From: Rhabdophis nuchalis
Taxonomy: Eukaryota; Chordata; Lepidosauria; Squamata; Natricidae
Direction of reading: 5' to 3'
DNA length: 64,000 bases
NCBI GenBank assembly: GCA_039707465.1
Contig: CM077643.1
Location: forward strand, 374,641,419-374,705,418
The translations under genes were made by a program, and so were the position numbers. Every line of letters begins with the position of its first letter. Positions within the stretch are counted from its first letter, which is position 1. Below the pieces are notes generated by a model. The model searched no databases and was not told where the DNA came from. It worked only from the letters and a program-made list of their open reading frames with translations. Positions 24,379-35,916 of this stretch are shown in pieces.

Positions 24379-24689
24379 GGTCATGGGATATTTCACTGAA
24401 TGACCACATCCCTTAACAGCAGAGTTGTGAGTTCCAGTTGTGGTTGTTAAGCAAGAACTACCTGTGCAGCTCATCCAAAAAGATGTCTACATGCCAAATT
24501 CAGAACTATATCTGCACAGAAAAGGCTGAAGATAATCACTTTCCTGGAGATACAATGCTACTACATGCGTCATAAATTTAACTAAACACGGCATATTGGC
24601 TACTGGCTTAGGCCTTGAAATCAGCTGTCAACCCTGAAGCTGTCAACCCTGACTGAGGCCAATTTGAGGCTTTGGGGCTGCCACAACTG

Positions 24690-25022
24690 GAGCTAAGGGT
24701 TAGGGAGGGAGGAATAAAGATAGCTGGGGTTTGTAGTCAAAACAAAATACTTTCTCTTGGAAACCAAGGACATTTTAGCAGGTGCTTGGAAGGAGGGGAC
24801 TGAGGTCACCTGGCAACTGGATTGTATCCTGATTGGACCATGTGACTGATTGGTTTGAGAAAGTGAAAAACCTCTACTTTTAATTAGGTGAAAACAGTGG
24901 GAACGTTTAGAGTTGGTTTTCACCAGCCTGTGCCAATAGCATATCCAATAAAGCTATTCTTTGAGGTATTTCCATGCCACAGAGTTTTGTTTGCCGTGGG
25001 TATGTTACTTGGAACCCTGACA
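24690..25022 (+). repeat. Probable LTR-derived repeat, copy A
   Basis: GGTTTGTAGTC, ATTGGACCATGTGACTGATTGG, CCAATAAAGCTATTCTTTGAG and an end TTGGAACCCTGACA resemble the promoter, poly(A) signal and terminus of an LTR. The region 25600-26045 shares the same ordered landmarks. No internal retroviral genes are present. Confidence 0.35.
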
Positions 25023-25599
25023 TTAGCACTGCCAGTGAAGGCTACTCAACCAGGGGTCTTTTCACTGCTTCCTTTAAAGTACTGGGAAACTCTACTGATA
25101 AATAATTATCATTGACAAGATACAGGAGCAACTCTTAAAAGCCAGGATGGGGAACCATATACCAAACAAGCAGTGATACTAACAGAATTGAGACCTCCCA
25201 CGTCAAGGAGAGATGGGTTTTTAGGGCTCGCTATGTCTACATTGTTAAACCATGTTTACTGAACCACAATTTATCAAATAAATCCCATTGAGGTGGATTT
25301 TTACAACACCCTGAATCATAAACCATGGTATTATATACTGCACTAGGTTGATTCAGTCATTATGTTAAACAAAGCCAAACACTCTTTTCATAATGTTACA
25401 GATTTATTCTAATTCATTCTGCATGGTGGAATGGTTTGTTCTACATGCTGATGTTAAGTATGGAAGCCACTAGAAGAATATGCTGGGTGAGAGACATGCT
25501 AAACACACTTCCAATTCTCATTTATCTTGGCAATGAAGAAGACTAGAGCTTTCTTCCACATCAGAAGTGGAGCACTGTGAGTAAAACACCTGGTCTCTG

Positions 25600-26045
25600 C
25601 CCTACTCTTGCCATCCTCTTCTCCTATTATTGAACCAGTGGTTGTGTTGAACCAGCCATCTTTTCTTTTGGGTCTTTGGCCTGCCACATTTTCTAATATT
25701 CTACTATGCATTTTCTATTGTGGGAAAATGGAAGGGGGGATTATAGGAGTCACATACTATGTATTCACAACAAAATTATTTCTAGAAAGCCAAGGTCATC
25801 CTTTGTCTCCACCTCTGCACCTGACCGGAATTGGATGGGTAGAATGGTAGTGGGAGATTGGACCATGTGATGGATTTGTGGGTGTGGGGGCAAGATCTTG
25901 AACTTTCAACTAGGAAAACCAGGAAGCTTTCTGATTCGGATTTTCCCAGATGTGCCAACATGGCTCTCTTAATAAATTGGAACATTGAGCAAATACTTTG
26001 CCTTGGATTCTGATTTATATTTGGATGCTATTTGGAACCCTGACA
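25600..26045 (+). repeat. Probable LTR-derived repeat, copy B
   Basis: Shares with copy A, in order: GAAAGCCAAGG, GATTGGACCATGTGATGGAT, AACTAGG.AAAACCAGG, CTTAATAAATTGG and TTGGAACCCTGACA. Same strand, about 1 kb away, well diverged. Confidence 0.35.
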
Positions 26046-26539
26046 GGTTGGTTACTGGAGATCCAAAACATGCAACAAAGACTTCAGCATCTCATGATCA
26101 CAAGAGGGGAAGTATGTTGTGTTAACTACTTTGTGTTCCTTCTATCTGTCACTCTGCCTGATGTTTGTCTAAAACATTGTTAATCTTAGGTCAGGTTCTC
26201 CTGCCTTTCTTCCTGGACACATGTGCATGGACCAAATGTTCTCCTCCTGGAAGGATGCAGGTAGCTAGATGCTTGGCAGGGCCTGTTCCTGTGATATACA
26301 GTATTTCCGATAAATCAATCTCCTTGCTGTTGTAATTATAACATCTGCTTCTCCAAAAAACCTGTTCAGGTTCTGCTTTCAGAAACTTTCACAAGCACAT
26401 ATGCTTCAACCTCCAACAGAGAGAAGAAGGGGAAGCAAGGACTGCTGTATTCCCATATTGAAGTTGCACTGAACTGGCTGCCCTTTACTGAAGCTGCATA
26501 TGGTTCATCTTCATTGTGGACTTTTTAGTTCTGATATTA

Positions 26540-26890
26540 AAAGGTAAAGGTTCCTCTCACACATATGTGTTAGTCGTTCCCAACTCTAGGGGGTGGTGCT
26601 CATCTCCGTTTCAAAGCCAAAGAGCCAGTGCTGTCCGAAGACATCTCCATGGTCATGTGGCCGTCATATTTAAAATCCAAAGGCGCTTGGAACGCTGTTA
26701 CCTTCCCACCAAAGGTGGTTCCTATTTTTCTTCTTGCATTTTTACATGCTTTCAAACTGCTAGGTTGACAGAAGCTGGGACAAGTAGCGGGAGCTCACTC
26801 CATTGTGCGGGGCTAGGGATTCGAACCACCAAACTGCCGACCTTTCTGATCGACAAGCTCAGCGTCATGGCCACTGAGCCACTGCGTCCC
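26540..26890 (-). mobile_element. Sauria-type tRNA-derived SINE with 13-bp target duplication
   Basis: On the minus strand it starts GGGACGCAGTGGCTCAGTGG (A box) and then GGTGGTTCGAATCCC (B box). The conserved body GGTGGGAAGGTAACAGCG ends in CTTTACCTTT. AGTTCTGATATTA is repeated exactly at 26527-26539 and 26891-26903. Confidence 0.95.
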
Positions 26891-26904
26891 AGTTCTGATA
26901 TTAT

Positions 26905-27764
26905 ATGATATAATAATCAAATGGAGTGACATCACTTCAACGTTTTTTTCTGGTTTTTTTGTGGTTTGCAACAGAGAAGGGATTGACGGACAAACGCAAG
27001 AAAGGACGGGGAGGGGTGTAGCCATGCAGATGTTACCCGGGAAGGTGAGATTCCCACACTGGGTAGGAAATGCTGCTTCTTTTGTGGAACTCTGAACTCT
27101 GTTTGAGGAAGTTGCAGCAAGTCAGTTTCTCAGAGGCAGAGATGAAGGTAGAAGGGAGTTAGGGAGGGCCAGCTATTCTTAGAGACAAGAGGAGGGGAGG
27201 CAGAGCAGGGTGAACGGAAAGGGGGAAATTTATTATTGTGAGACTTTGTTTACTTCATGAACTGAATGAATGAAATGACCTTGTTTATTGTCCAAAGCCT
27301 GAATGGAGAGCAAGGTGTGAGGTGGGGGGAGCAAGCCTTTAGGATTGTTAATTCACAGTTTCTTCTTTCCTCTTGTTCATATTATTGCCAAAGTGAGAAA
27401 TAGATCCCTTCCTCCGTCTACCTCAAAGCAGGAAGTTCTTAAGAGACACTTTCCACGATAGTCACAGGGAATGTTGCTGTCATCCTGGAAACGCTGGGTT
27501 CAAAGCTCAGCTCAATTCTGAATCCTGCCAAATGCCTCTGTGTGAACACCTTCTGCCTTCACCTTCATCTATTGGTCAATAAAATGAGAACCTGATAAAG
27601 AAATGCTCCATGGCTCCATTGGTGAAGCACTCACACACAACGTAGTTGAGGAGGATCCTCTGGTGGAAACAGACAAGGCATGCAGGCTACAAAGAAACCA
27701 CAGTGACTAGCTTGATGCGGTGGGCTGCCTTTTAGATATGTTGAGACTTCAACGTTAGAATATA
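26905..27764. other. Intergenic, no gene seen
   Basis: No recognisable coding sequence. Confidence 0.4.
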
Positions 27765-27880
27765 CAGGGGTTCCCAAACTTGGCAACTTGAAGACTTGTG
27801 GACTTCAACTCCCAGAATTCTCCAGCCAGCTGGGAGTTGAAGTCCACAAGTCTTCAAGTTGCCAAGTTTGGGAACCCGTG
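27765..27880. mobile_element. Foldback hAT-like element, CAGGGGTTCCCAAACTTGG subfamily
   Basis: Inverted arms run from CAGGGGTTCCCAAACTTGGC to GCCAAGTTTGGGAACCCGTG. The flanks share TAGAATAT, but spacing on the right is off by a few bases, so the duplication is unclear. Confidence 0.75.
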
Positions 27881-27959
27881 GAATAGAATATCCTGAGTGG
27901 AGGAACTGGATAGGATAGCAGGCGGTAAACCAGAGCTTTATAAGCAGTTATGTTGCTCT

Positions 27960-28334
27960 CAATAGTGGGATTCAAATAATTTACTACTGGTTCTGTGGGC
28001 GTGGCTTGGTGAGCTTGGTGGGTGTGGCTTGGTGGGTGTGGCAGGGGAACAAAATTGCAAAATCACCATTCCCTCCCCACTCCTGGGGGAAGGATACTAT
28101 AAAATCACCATTCCCTCCCCACCCCACTAACCTGCTTTCCAGGTTCATTCCCTATGCAGGGCAACAAAAGACCCAGCTGATCAGCTGAGACTCTGATCAG
28201 CTGGGACTCAGGAGGCAGCAAATAGATTGGGGACGGGGCCAGTCAGAGGTGGTATTTGCCGGTTTTTCGAACTACTCAAAATTTCCACTACCGATTCGCC
28301 AGAACTGATCAGAACCATCTATATCCCACCTCTG
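27960..28334. mobile_element. Short hAT-like element, CCACCTCTG family
   Basis: Termini CAATAGTGGGATTC and TATCCCACCTCTG. Duplication GTTGCTCT (27952-27959) versus GTTGCCCT (28335-28342). It carries GGCGTGGCTTGGTG units, the reverse of those in the 10070 element. Confidence 0.75.
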
Positions 28335-28345
28335 GTTGCCCTAAG

Positions 28346-28985
28346 ATCTCTACATGGGGCTCCCCTTGAGGTGCACTCGAAGACTACAGCTAGTTCAGAA
28401 TGCAGCCGCGTGGGCAATATTGGGTACCTCTAGGTATTCCCACATAACACCGCTCCTGCACAAGCTGCACTGGCTGCCTGTGATCTTTCGGGTGCACTTC
28501 AAGGTGCTGGTTACCATCTTCAAAGCGCTCCATGGCACGGGACCTAGTTATCGGTGGGATCGCATCCTACCCCACACATCCCTTCGGCCGATTCGCTCCC
28601 ACAGAGAGGGACTTCTCCGGGTGCAGTCCACTAGGCAATGCCAGCGGGTGATGCCCAGGGGAAGGGCCTTCTACCCTCTGGAACGACCTACCCCCCGAAC
28701 TTAGAACTATCACGGACCTCCGCTCCTTCCGCCAGCAATTAAAAACCTACTTTTTCCAACAGGCCGGCCTGGCCTAACCTACCGTACTTAGCCTTAGTTT
28801 TAGCAGAGAAATTTGTACATTGGGTTTTATGGATTAGTTTTTAATGGGGTAGATTTTAGCACAGGGTGTTAATTTAATATAGTTTTAAGTATTTATGTAT
28901 TTATTATTGTGTTTTTATATTTCCTGTGCACCGCCCCACGTCCCTTCGGGGAGAGGGAGCGGTTAATAAGTCAAATAAATTAAAT
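28346..28985 (+). mobile_element. L2/CR1-group LINE 3' end
   Basis: ORF fragment GLPLRCTRRLQLVQNAAA..RPIRSHREGLLRV, interrupted, then a 3' UTR with GCACCGCCCCACGTCCC and an AAATTAAATTAAATTAAA tail. Confidence 0.85.
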
Positions 28986-29275
28986 TAAATTAAATTAAAG
29001 GTCGCCCAAATAGACATTTTGCAATAGTATCCCCTCCCCCCCCCTCCCACTCCAGTGAGGTTGGCTCCAATTCTTTGGACCTTCTGCAAGAGCTTAAAGA
29101 ACTGATAGACTTAAAAACAGACTACGAACAGATTCCCCCTCTCCTCCTCGCACCCAGCTCAACTTATTTCCTCCTTTCCCATCTTTTAGTTAGGCTTGTG
29201 AATTTATCTTTTTTTATTATTTAGTTCCTATTGTGTATAGGTTTTGTAAAATTTTATCTCTTTAATATTGTAAAC

Positions 29276-30174
29276 CAGAGGTTGTCAAACTCAAGGTCCG
29301 CAGGCCAGATCCAGCCCATGATGTGGTCAGATCTGGTGTGTGGGGCTGTGCTGGTCTACCCAATGCGAAGAAGAAAGATCAGGACAGTGTGGCTTCTGCC
29401 CGGTCTACCCAATGCGAAGAGGATGCCACTGTATAGTGCCTTGGTAAGGCCACACTTGGAATACTGCATCCAGTTTTGGTCGCCACGATGTAGAAAAGAC
29501 GTGGAGACTCTGGAAAGAGTGCAGAGAAGAGCAACCAAGATGATTAGGGGACTGGAGACTAAAACATATGAAGAACGGTTGCAGGAGCTGGATATGTCTA
29601 GTTTGATGAAGAGAAGGACCTGGAGAGACATGATAGCAGTGTTCCGATATCTCAAGGGTGCCACAAAGAAGAGGGAGTCAAACTATTCTCCAAGGCACCT
29701 GGGGGCAGGACAAGAAGCAATGGGTGGAAACTAATCAAGGAGAGAAACAACTTAGAACTAAGGAGAAATTTCCTGACAGTTAGAACAATTAACCTCTGGA
29801 ACAGCTTGCCTCCAGAAGTTGTGAATGCCCCAACCATGGAAGTCTTTAAGAAGATGTTAGATAGCCATTTGTCTGAAATGGTATAAGGTTCCTGCCCACG
29901 CAGGGGGTTGGACTAGAAGACCTACAAGGTCCCTTCCAACTCTGCTATTGTATTGTATTGTATTGTATTGTATTGTATTGTATTGTATTGTATTGTATTG
30001 TATTGTATTGTATTGTATTGTATTGTATTGTATTGTATTGTAAAGGAAACAGTTTGGGGAGTGGTGTCAAGCTGGCCACACCCACCCAGTTGGCCACACC
30101 CACCCAGTCACCTCCCCCCCAGGTCAACCACAGCCCTGATGTGGCCCTCAATGAAATTGAGTTTGACACCCCTG
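29276..30174. mobile_element. hAT-like element (CAGGGGTGTCAAACTC long form) split by a CR1 insertion
   Basis: The left terminus CAGAGGTTGTCAAACTC and the right terminus GAGTTTGACACCCCTG are flanked by a perfect 8-bp duplication TTGTAAAC (29268-29275 and 30175-30182). About 620 bases of CR1 and its TATTG array lie between the halves. The host halves match the 14429 and 50903 elements. Confidence 0.88.
29420..30042 (+). mobile_element. CR1 LINE 3' end nested in a hAT-like element, with (TATTG)19
   Basis: CR1 ORF2 codons ([22 protein letters not shown], then [16 protein letters not shown]) lose frame near 29650. The tail GGTTGGACTAGAAGACCTAC is followed by 19 uninterrupted TATTG units at 29946-30040. 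Confidence 0.92.
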
Positions 30175-30182
30175 TTGTAAAC

Positions 30183-30712
30183 AATCAATCAATAAAAACA
30201 AGTTCTCAAAATTCCAAATGTGCCCACCTGCTGAGGAAATGAAGGATTCAGCCAATTGTGCATTGTATATCCAATATGGTTGCCAGTTGCTTAGGTAATA
30301 TTGGCATCTTCTTACTGAAGAAATTTTACTTTTTATTTGAAGGTCTCCAGTTAATGCCATCGTGCTCAAGATTCTTAAGTGGAGGCTTAAGAAAAACAAG
30401 AGTAACATGACTCAGTGTGGCCCATCATTGTTCTACGGGGCTCATGAGATTACTGTACTTTATGCCAATATTGCAAAGAGGTAGGTTATCTTTGACTAGA
30501 GGTGTTTGCAGTGGTGATCCCTGGCCTCACAATGTCAGGCCTAACCTGCTAATCCTTTCCCTCTTAATATGTATTGCATGCATTGCACACATAAAAGGGA
30601 GATGAAATCTTAATTATCTAGTTGTGCGTCCAATTCTGAAGCTGGCGACCAGCACTGTGGGGGCCTGTGTCCCTGGTTCATGTCTTTTGTGAGTCAGAGA
30701 CTGTGGTCCTCT
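30183..30712. other. Intergenic, no gene seen
   Basis: No recognisable coding sequence or repeat. Confidence 0.4.
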
Positions 30713-30720
30713 AGTAGAAT

Positions 30721-30979
30721 CAGTGGTGGATTTGGCAGAACCGGTAGTGGTTTGCTGGCCTGGGGCACTGGAACTGGCAGCGACCCAGGCCTGCCACGCT
30801 CCCCGAACCAGTTCTCCAGGCGGCACCATAGGCAGCACCATCTTGCTTTTCACTTCTGCACCTGCGCAGAACAATTTTTATTGCACTATACATGCACGCA
30901 CAGCACGCATCAAACACTCACACGGATGCAGCATGCCCACAAGGGAACTGGCAGGAGTGCCTTCTGGAACCCACCCCTG
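30721..30979. mobile_element. hAT-like element, CAGTGGTGGRTTYC family with CATCTTG core
   Basis: Termini CAGTGGTGGATTTGG and GGAACCCACCCCTG. Duplication AGTAGAAT (30713-30720) versus AGTAGCAT (30980-30987). The core GCACCATCTTGCTTTTC and GCGCAGAACAATTTTTATTG recur at 41403, 45624 and 63031. Confidence 0.8.
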
Positions 30980-31297
30980 AGTAGCATGCCAGGGAATGAC
31001 TGCTCTCCAAAAATGTGGTGGACCTTACTTGTTTTCAATAAGACTTGAATCTGAAATTAAAATCAAATAAATATGTAGGGAATATAATGCCATTGAAAGT
31101 AGAAACTGGTAGTGTACAAAAGAAAATCTCAAAAAAAATCAAAAGTCAGACCTGGTTAATAAAGAGCACCAGAAAAACGAAGGAGTGTCCATTGAATTGG
31201 AAACTTGAAACAATTTCTTCTTTCTGGAATGCTAAAATGGTAAAGTTGGCTATAATTACTGGAAGGGCTCTTAAGGTTGCAGCAAAACAAGTCCATT

Positions 31298-31735
31298 AAG
31301 ATTTAAGATTTATTGCCTTTATATACCGCCCTATCTCCCTTTCGGGACTCAGGGCAGTGTACAGGCAACAGTAAAAATGAGTAATATAAAAGTTAAGATC
31401 AAATGTTAAATAAATTGGCCTGCCAAATTAAAAACCCCTACTAAAATCAATTTAAAAACTACGACAGGCCGGCAGCACGAAATAAATGGGTCTTCAAGGC
31501 CCGACAGAAAAGGCGTAGGTCGGTGATCGTCCGTAGGTCAGGGGGTAGGTCATTCCAGAGGGCAGGGGCTGCCACAGAGAAGGCTCTCCCCATGGGGGTC
31601 GCCAGCCAACATTGTTTAGCCGACGGCACCCTGAGGAGGCCCTCTCTGTAGGAGCGAACTGGTCAGTGGGAGGTATTTGGTAGCAGGAGGCGGTCTTGAA
31701 GATAACCAGGTCCATTGAGGGTTTAGATCTAACAT
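31298..31735 (-). mobile_element. L2/CR1-group LINE 3' end, reverse orientation
   Basis: Reverse 3' UTR (TATACCGCCCTATCTCCC, GGACTCAGGGCAGTGTACAG) followed by ORF codons equivalent to the PIRSHREGLL and ALWNDLPP regions. Diverged. Confidence 0.8.
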
Positions 31736-31825
31736 ATTGTATTACTGGGGTCTACGAGCCACAATCTTTGCTAAAATGCGACTGTGATAGACATTAGCCT
31801 AGCCAGGTCTCAGGAAAGTCTAAAT

Positions 31826-32051
31826 CAGTGGTAGTCAACCTGGTCTCTTTCGCCCACTAGTGGGCGTTCCAACTTTCATGGTGGGCGGTAGGGGTTTTGT
31901 ACGATACTGAAGCACTTTCCTTCTTTTAATTTAATTGACTTCCCTGCTTTATAAAACACCATTACTGTGGAACCAGTGGGCGGTTAGAAAATTTTACTAC
32001 TAACAGAGATACAAAAGTGGGTGGTAGGTATAACAAGGTTGACTACCCCTG
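31826..32051. mobile_element. Non-autonomous hAT-like element, CAGTGGTAGTCAACCTGG family
   Basis: Termini CAGTGGTAGTCAACCTGG and GGTTGACTACCCCTG, with the perfect 8-bp duplication GTCTAAAT at 31818-31825 and 32052-32059. Internal GTGGGCGGTAGG units. Non-coding. Confidence 0.9.
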
Positions 32052-32059
32052 GTCTAAAT

Positions 32060-32715
32060 TATAAAATGTTAATAACCTGGATTGTGATGTCTGCCGAACT
32101 CAACTCTTTTTAAAGAAAAACCATAGGTTTTGAAGAAATTATTCTTAGAGAATTTGATTCAGGGACTCATCCAACTCTTTTGGTTTGCAATTTTGTACAC
32201 AGTTAAAATAGTTATCTTCATCTCATAGCTGGAATCAAAGATGGCTGAATGACATTTGAGGAGCTCACAAAAGGTAGCCCCTATGTGAGTCAATGCAGGA
32301 AGCATAAGAAAAGAAAGCAATGCTGCCACTCAGAGGCTTTAACTAGGAACTGCTGCCTGACCTGTTAAGGACAGTGAAATCGGCAGCCAAAGTCTTGGAT
32401 AGAGAATAAACCAATCCTTCCAGCTTAACTCATCCCTCCCAAAGCTTTTTAATTTCTAGCCATTCTGATTTTTGGGTGGGTGGGTGGAGGGAGGGTCTAT
32501 GTTTCTTTACCCATAAGAATTCTGTTTACCATCCAGTTATATAATGCTAGCTCCCAAACCAATATCCATATAAAAGAGCTAGAAAATTTAGTAAATTAAG
32601 GAGCTGCTAAGCAAAATAATAATAATAATCCTTCTTCCACAGCAGGATTAATTCCAAAGTACTAGTTCCAAACTCTTGCACAGGTTGAACAAGGGTGACC
32701 ACCCAATCAATCTAA
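32060..32715. other. Intergenic, no gene seen
   Basis: Unique AT-rich sequence with no recognisable product. Confidence 0.4.
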
Positions 32716-32719
32716 GTCT

Positions 32720-32770
<51 letters not shown>

Positions 32771-32878
32771 CTCCCCCCTCCCTCAGTCCTAGGAAAAAGG
32801 CAATGTCAAACCACTTTTGAAATCTTGCCAAAAACTCCAGGGGTTTATTCAGTCAACAGTGACTCAAAGGTGCGCAAA

Positions 32879-32921
<43 letters not shown>

Positions 32922-33000
32922 ACGTGTAAATTTATTTCATGATGAAAACAACAGAATGGAATGGAATGGAATGGAATGGAATAGAATAGAATAGAATGTC
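32716..33000 (+). repeat. Microsatellite cluster: (TC)n, (TC)n(AC)n, (AATGG)n(AATAG)n
   Basis: TC array at about 32718-32767, TC then AC at about 32880-32922, and AATGG/AATAG pentamers at about 32955-32997. Confidence 0.95.
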
Positions 33001-33186
33001 TACTGTTGACCTCACCCCATTCCTAAGAGGTCTGTAAGGGGCGTACATAAGCGCACCAACGTGCCTACCATCCCTGTCCTAACAACCCCATTTATGCGTA
33101 TCCATTTCATGTATTCATAATCTTGTATATACTCATATCTATTATCTGACACATGCTTGAAAAAACAAAGAAATGAATAAATAAAT
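33001..33186 (+). mobile_element. Snake LINE 3' UTR fragment
   Basis: The block CCTCACCCCATTCCTAAGAG, GGGGCGTACATAAGCGCACC, GTGCCTACCATCCCTGTCC and an AATGAATAAATAAATT end is a pattern I know from snake LINE 3' ends. There is no coding part. Confidence 0.55.
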
Positions 33187-33199
33187 TCTAATAAATAGA

Positions 33200-33327
33200 A
33201 TTGAATAGAATAGAATAATTTATTGTCACTTTGAATGTACAGTAATCAGCATACATCAAAATGCAATTACATTGCATATAGCTCTCAAAGGGCCTCCACC
33301 TTTAATATAAACATAAACATGACAATA

Positions 33328-33330
<3 letters not shown>
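33200..33330 (-). mobile_element. LINE 3' tail fragment with AATAG pentamers, reverse orientation
   Basis: GAATAGAATAGAATAATTTATTGTC continuing into CACTTTGAATGTAC is the reverse of a snake CR1-type tail, which ends ..CAATAAATTATTCTATTC. Confidence 0.55.
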
Positions 33331-33406
<76 letters not shown>

Positions 33407-33410
33407 ATAC
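33329..33410 (+). repeat. (AAAT)n microsatellite
   Basis: About 20 AAAT/ATAA units. Confidence 0.97.
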
Positions 33411-35415
33411 AAAATTATGCATGTACCTACATATATTATATGACACGGAGAAACATCAAGGGTCAGTTTTCATATTTTGGTAGAATAAAGAATGATTGCT
33501 TGTAGCTTCAGGCAATCCTGGAAACCTAGTTGTGTTTGATGGATCTGCCTGATCCATTGCCCTGGGGTGCCTTCAGAGGTCCTCAAGCAAAATAGGATAG
33601 CCCCTTAATACTTACACCCAAAAAACAACAACAACGAGGACAAAAGAGGACACAGCTTTACGTAACATGGGCATTTGCTAATTTATACATTCAAACATAA
33701 ATGCTTTAGAAGGGCTGGCTCCTAAACTTTGTTCCAGAGCATCCTTCAATGATTTCTTCTCTAAATTATTCAGGAAGCTGCTTATAATTAGCTTTGAGAA
33801 GATAATAGAGAATGTGATGATATTCATGCAGCACAGTTAATCAGGTTTATTTTAACTCTTGTTTGCTGAACCTTTTAGGCTCACATGCCCAAACTATCCT
33901 CACAGCTTTGACTTATTAAAGCATCTGCGTATTCTTTTCTCTTACATATGTTGGAAACTGTGGGTTTCTTCAGGTTCCCAACTCGGCCAGGCATCAGTTG
34001 CAAATGGACCATTTCAGCCACCTTCCTGCCTCATGGGTCTTTATCTTTCAGCTAGCCTTGACCTGGAGAGGCACCTGCTCCTGGCAGCCCTTTAGACACA
34101 ACTGAGGTTGTGATCTAACTCATCAGGAGGATAACATGGTGGGGAAAGATGAGATGGAGGATGCCCTCAAATGCAGGGCTTTCCTTTGTCAAGGAAGACA
34201 CATGGGCCTCCGAAGCAGGGTGTCAAAGCAACCAGCCCAGCAACTGGTATTCAGGGATATTTGTGCCTCTTAACACTAAGGCTACAATTAGTCATTGTGA
34301 CACATGGCTACTGAAAAACTGAAATGAATTCAATAGACCTGACCTCCCCTGGTTGGGACGATAAGATCCAAACATGAGATCCGGGGAGCTCCAGAGGATG
34401 GGTCCCTGAGGTCTGGCCTTCAGAAACAGAAGAGATAAAATTCAGCTGATGTATATTTCAGGGTTGGAGAAGGCCACAAAATGTGCAAAGCCACAGTGTC
34501 TTCTTTGGCTATTGTGTTCCTTCAGGAACATCATTCCTATTGTCCAGGATATTTAATACAATTAATACAATACAATGAAAGGGACTGCTAAAAAAAATAG
34601 TGTGGAAAAGGAAAAGGAAACGGAACCCTCAGCTTCATAATCCAAAAACATACCTTTCTAAAGAAGTCATTATCCAAAGGAGAAAAAATATTGCTTAAAA
34701 CGATGTAACACAGAAGTTGCTGTGAACTTAAGGAAATTAATAACGTTTGGTGCAAGTTCATATAGAGGGGATGTCATGATAAGCAAGGAAATAATCTGGG
34801 TGTTAGAAAACTGGGTGTCTAAGCAGAGGGAGACGGATATGTCAATAAGGAATGGGCGATAGGTTAGTTGATCATAGGCTAAAATACAAAGACTCTCACC
34901 AGATAGTGGGAACCTCACAAATAAACCTGAACTGGGACCTTCTATTGGGAGCAGGACATCATCCATAGAGTTAACAGAAAGAAATGAAATTTTGAGTGAA
35001 GGAAATATATACAATGTTGGATTCAGAGGAACATATCTAGGGACTTTGACCGAAACAAGCTTTGACCCAGAAAGACGAAGCCTGAAAGAAGTAGCTGGAA
35101 AAAAGGAAATGAAGTAGTTAGCTTAGGAAAACAAGCTGAGGAAATAAACAGGAATCAGACATTTAAAGTGAAAGGTTAGCTGAGAGTAAAGGAAAAAGGA
35201 GGCAAGCGAGAGGGAGATTTCTCATGAATCACTCATAAAACAAAATGAGAGAAGGAAAGGATAATGCTGTCAAATTTGGTGAGCTGAGGAAGGAAATTCA
35301 GACACAAAAGGGATTTAAGCAAGCTGGATAAGTGGGCAAGTTTCCACTGTGAGGAGAATCAGTTCAATGAGCAGGACCTGAGAAATCAGCAAGATTGTAT
35401 ATGTCAAGATGGTAG
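33411..35415. other. Intergenic, no gene seen
   Basis: A 114-codon minus frame at 34670-35014 has no recognisable domain. No repeat family is recognised. It is one of the longer unique stretches on the left side. Confidence 0.4.
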
Positions 35416-35423
35416 CCACAATG

Positions 35424-35658
35424 CAGTGGTGGGTTTCTGCAGGCTCGCACCTACTCGCGAGAGCCGGTTGGTGAAATTTAGAGAACCGGTGAGAGGGGGT
35501 TCCACCGGCGTACCTAGAAGTAAATCTGGCCCGCCGCTGCCAGTGACCCAACGGGAAGGAAAGGAAAGGAAAGGAAAGGAAGGAAAGGAAAGGAAAGGAA
35601 AGGAAAGGAAGGAAGGAAGGAAGGAAGGAAGGAAGGAAGGAAGGAAGGAAGGAAGGAA

Positions 35659-35720
<62 letters not shown>

Positions 35721-35908
35721 AGAAAGAAAGAAAGAAAGAATTTATCATCACAATTGAGTCCAAAATTTTGGTTGCTAAGCAAGAGCGTTGTTAAATGAGT
35801 TTCACCACATTTTAAAAGGTGGCCACTCCCACCCTGTCACATGACTGCCAAGCCACGCCCACAAAATAGGCCACACCCAATTTCTAAAAAATTTGAAACC
35901 CAGCACTG
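35424..35908. mobile_element. hAT-like element, CAGTGGTGGGTTTC family, containing a purine microsatellite
   Basis: Termini CAGTGGTGGGTTTCTGC and GAAACCCAGCACTG, with the perfect 8-bp duplication CCACAATG at 35416-35423 and 35909-35916. It carries the purine tract at 35550-35740 and a fragment of the AGTCCTCRAC family. Confidence 0.85.
35550..35740 (+). repeat. Homopurine microsatellite (GGAAA)n(GGAA)n(GAAA)n
   Basis: About 190 bases with no pyrimidine on the plus strand, in three blocks of related units. The long Lys/Glu/Arg and Phe/Leu/Ser frames here are artefacts of the repeat. Confidence 0.97.
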
Positions 35909-35916
35909 CCACAATG

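Noticed and set aside
29353..29418. 19-base direct repeat (GGTCTACCCAATGCGAAGA twice) as a target duplication
   Set aside because: It lies at the 5' edge of the CR1 insertion only and does not bracket it, so it looks like a local duplication.
29945..30242. CRISPR-like array of short direct repeats
   Set aside because: The units are 5 bp with no spacers; it is a microsatellite grown from a CR1 tail.
35315..35794. Long Phe/Leu/Ser-rich and Lys/Glu/Arg-rich proteins
   Set aside because: Both are translations of the purine microsatellite.
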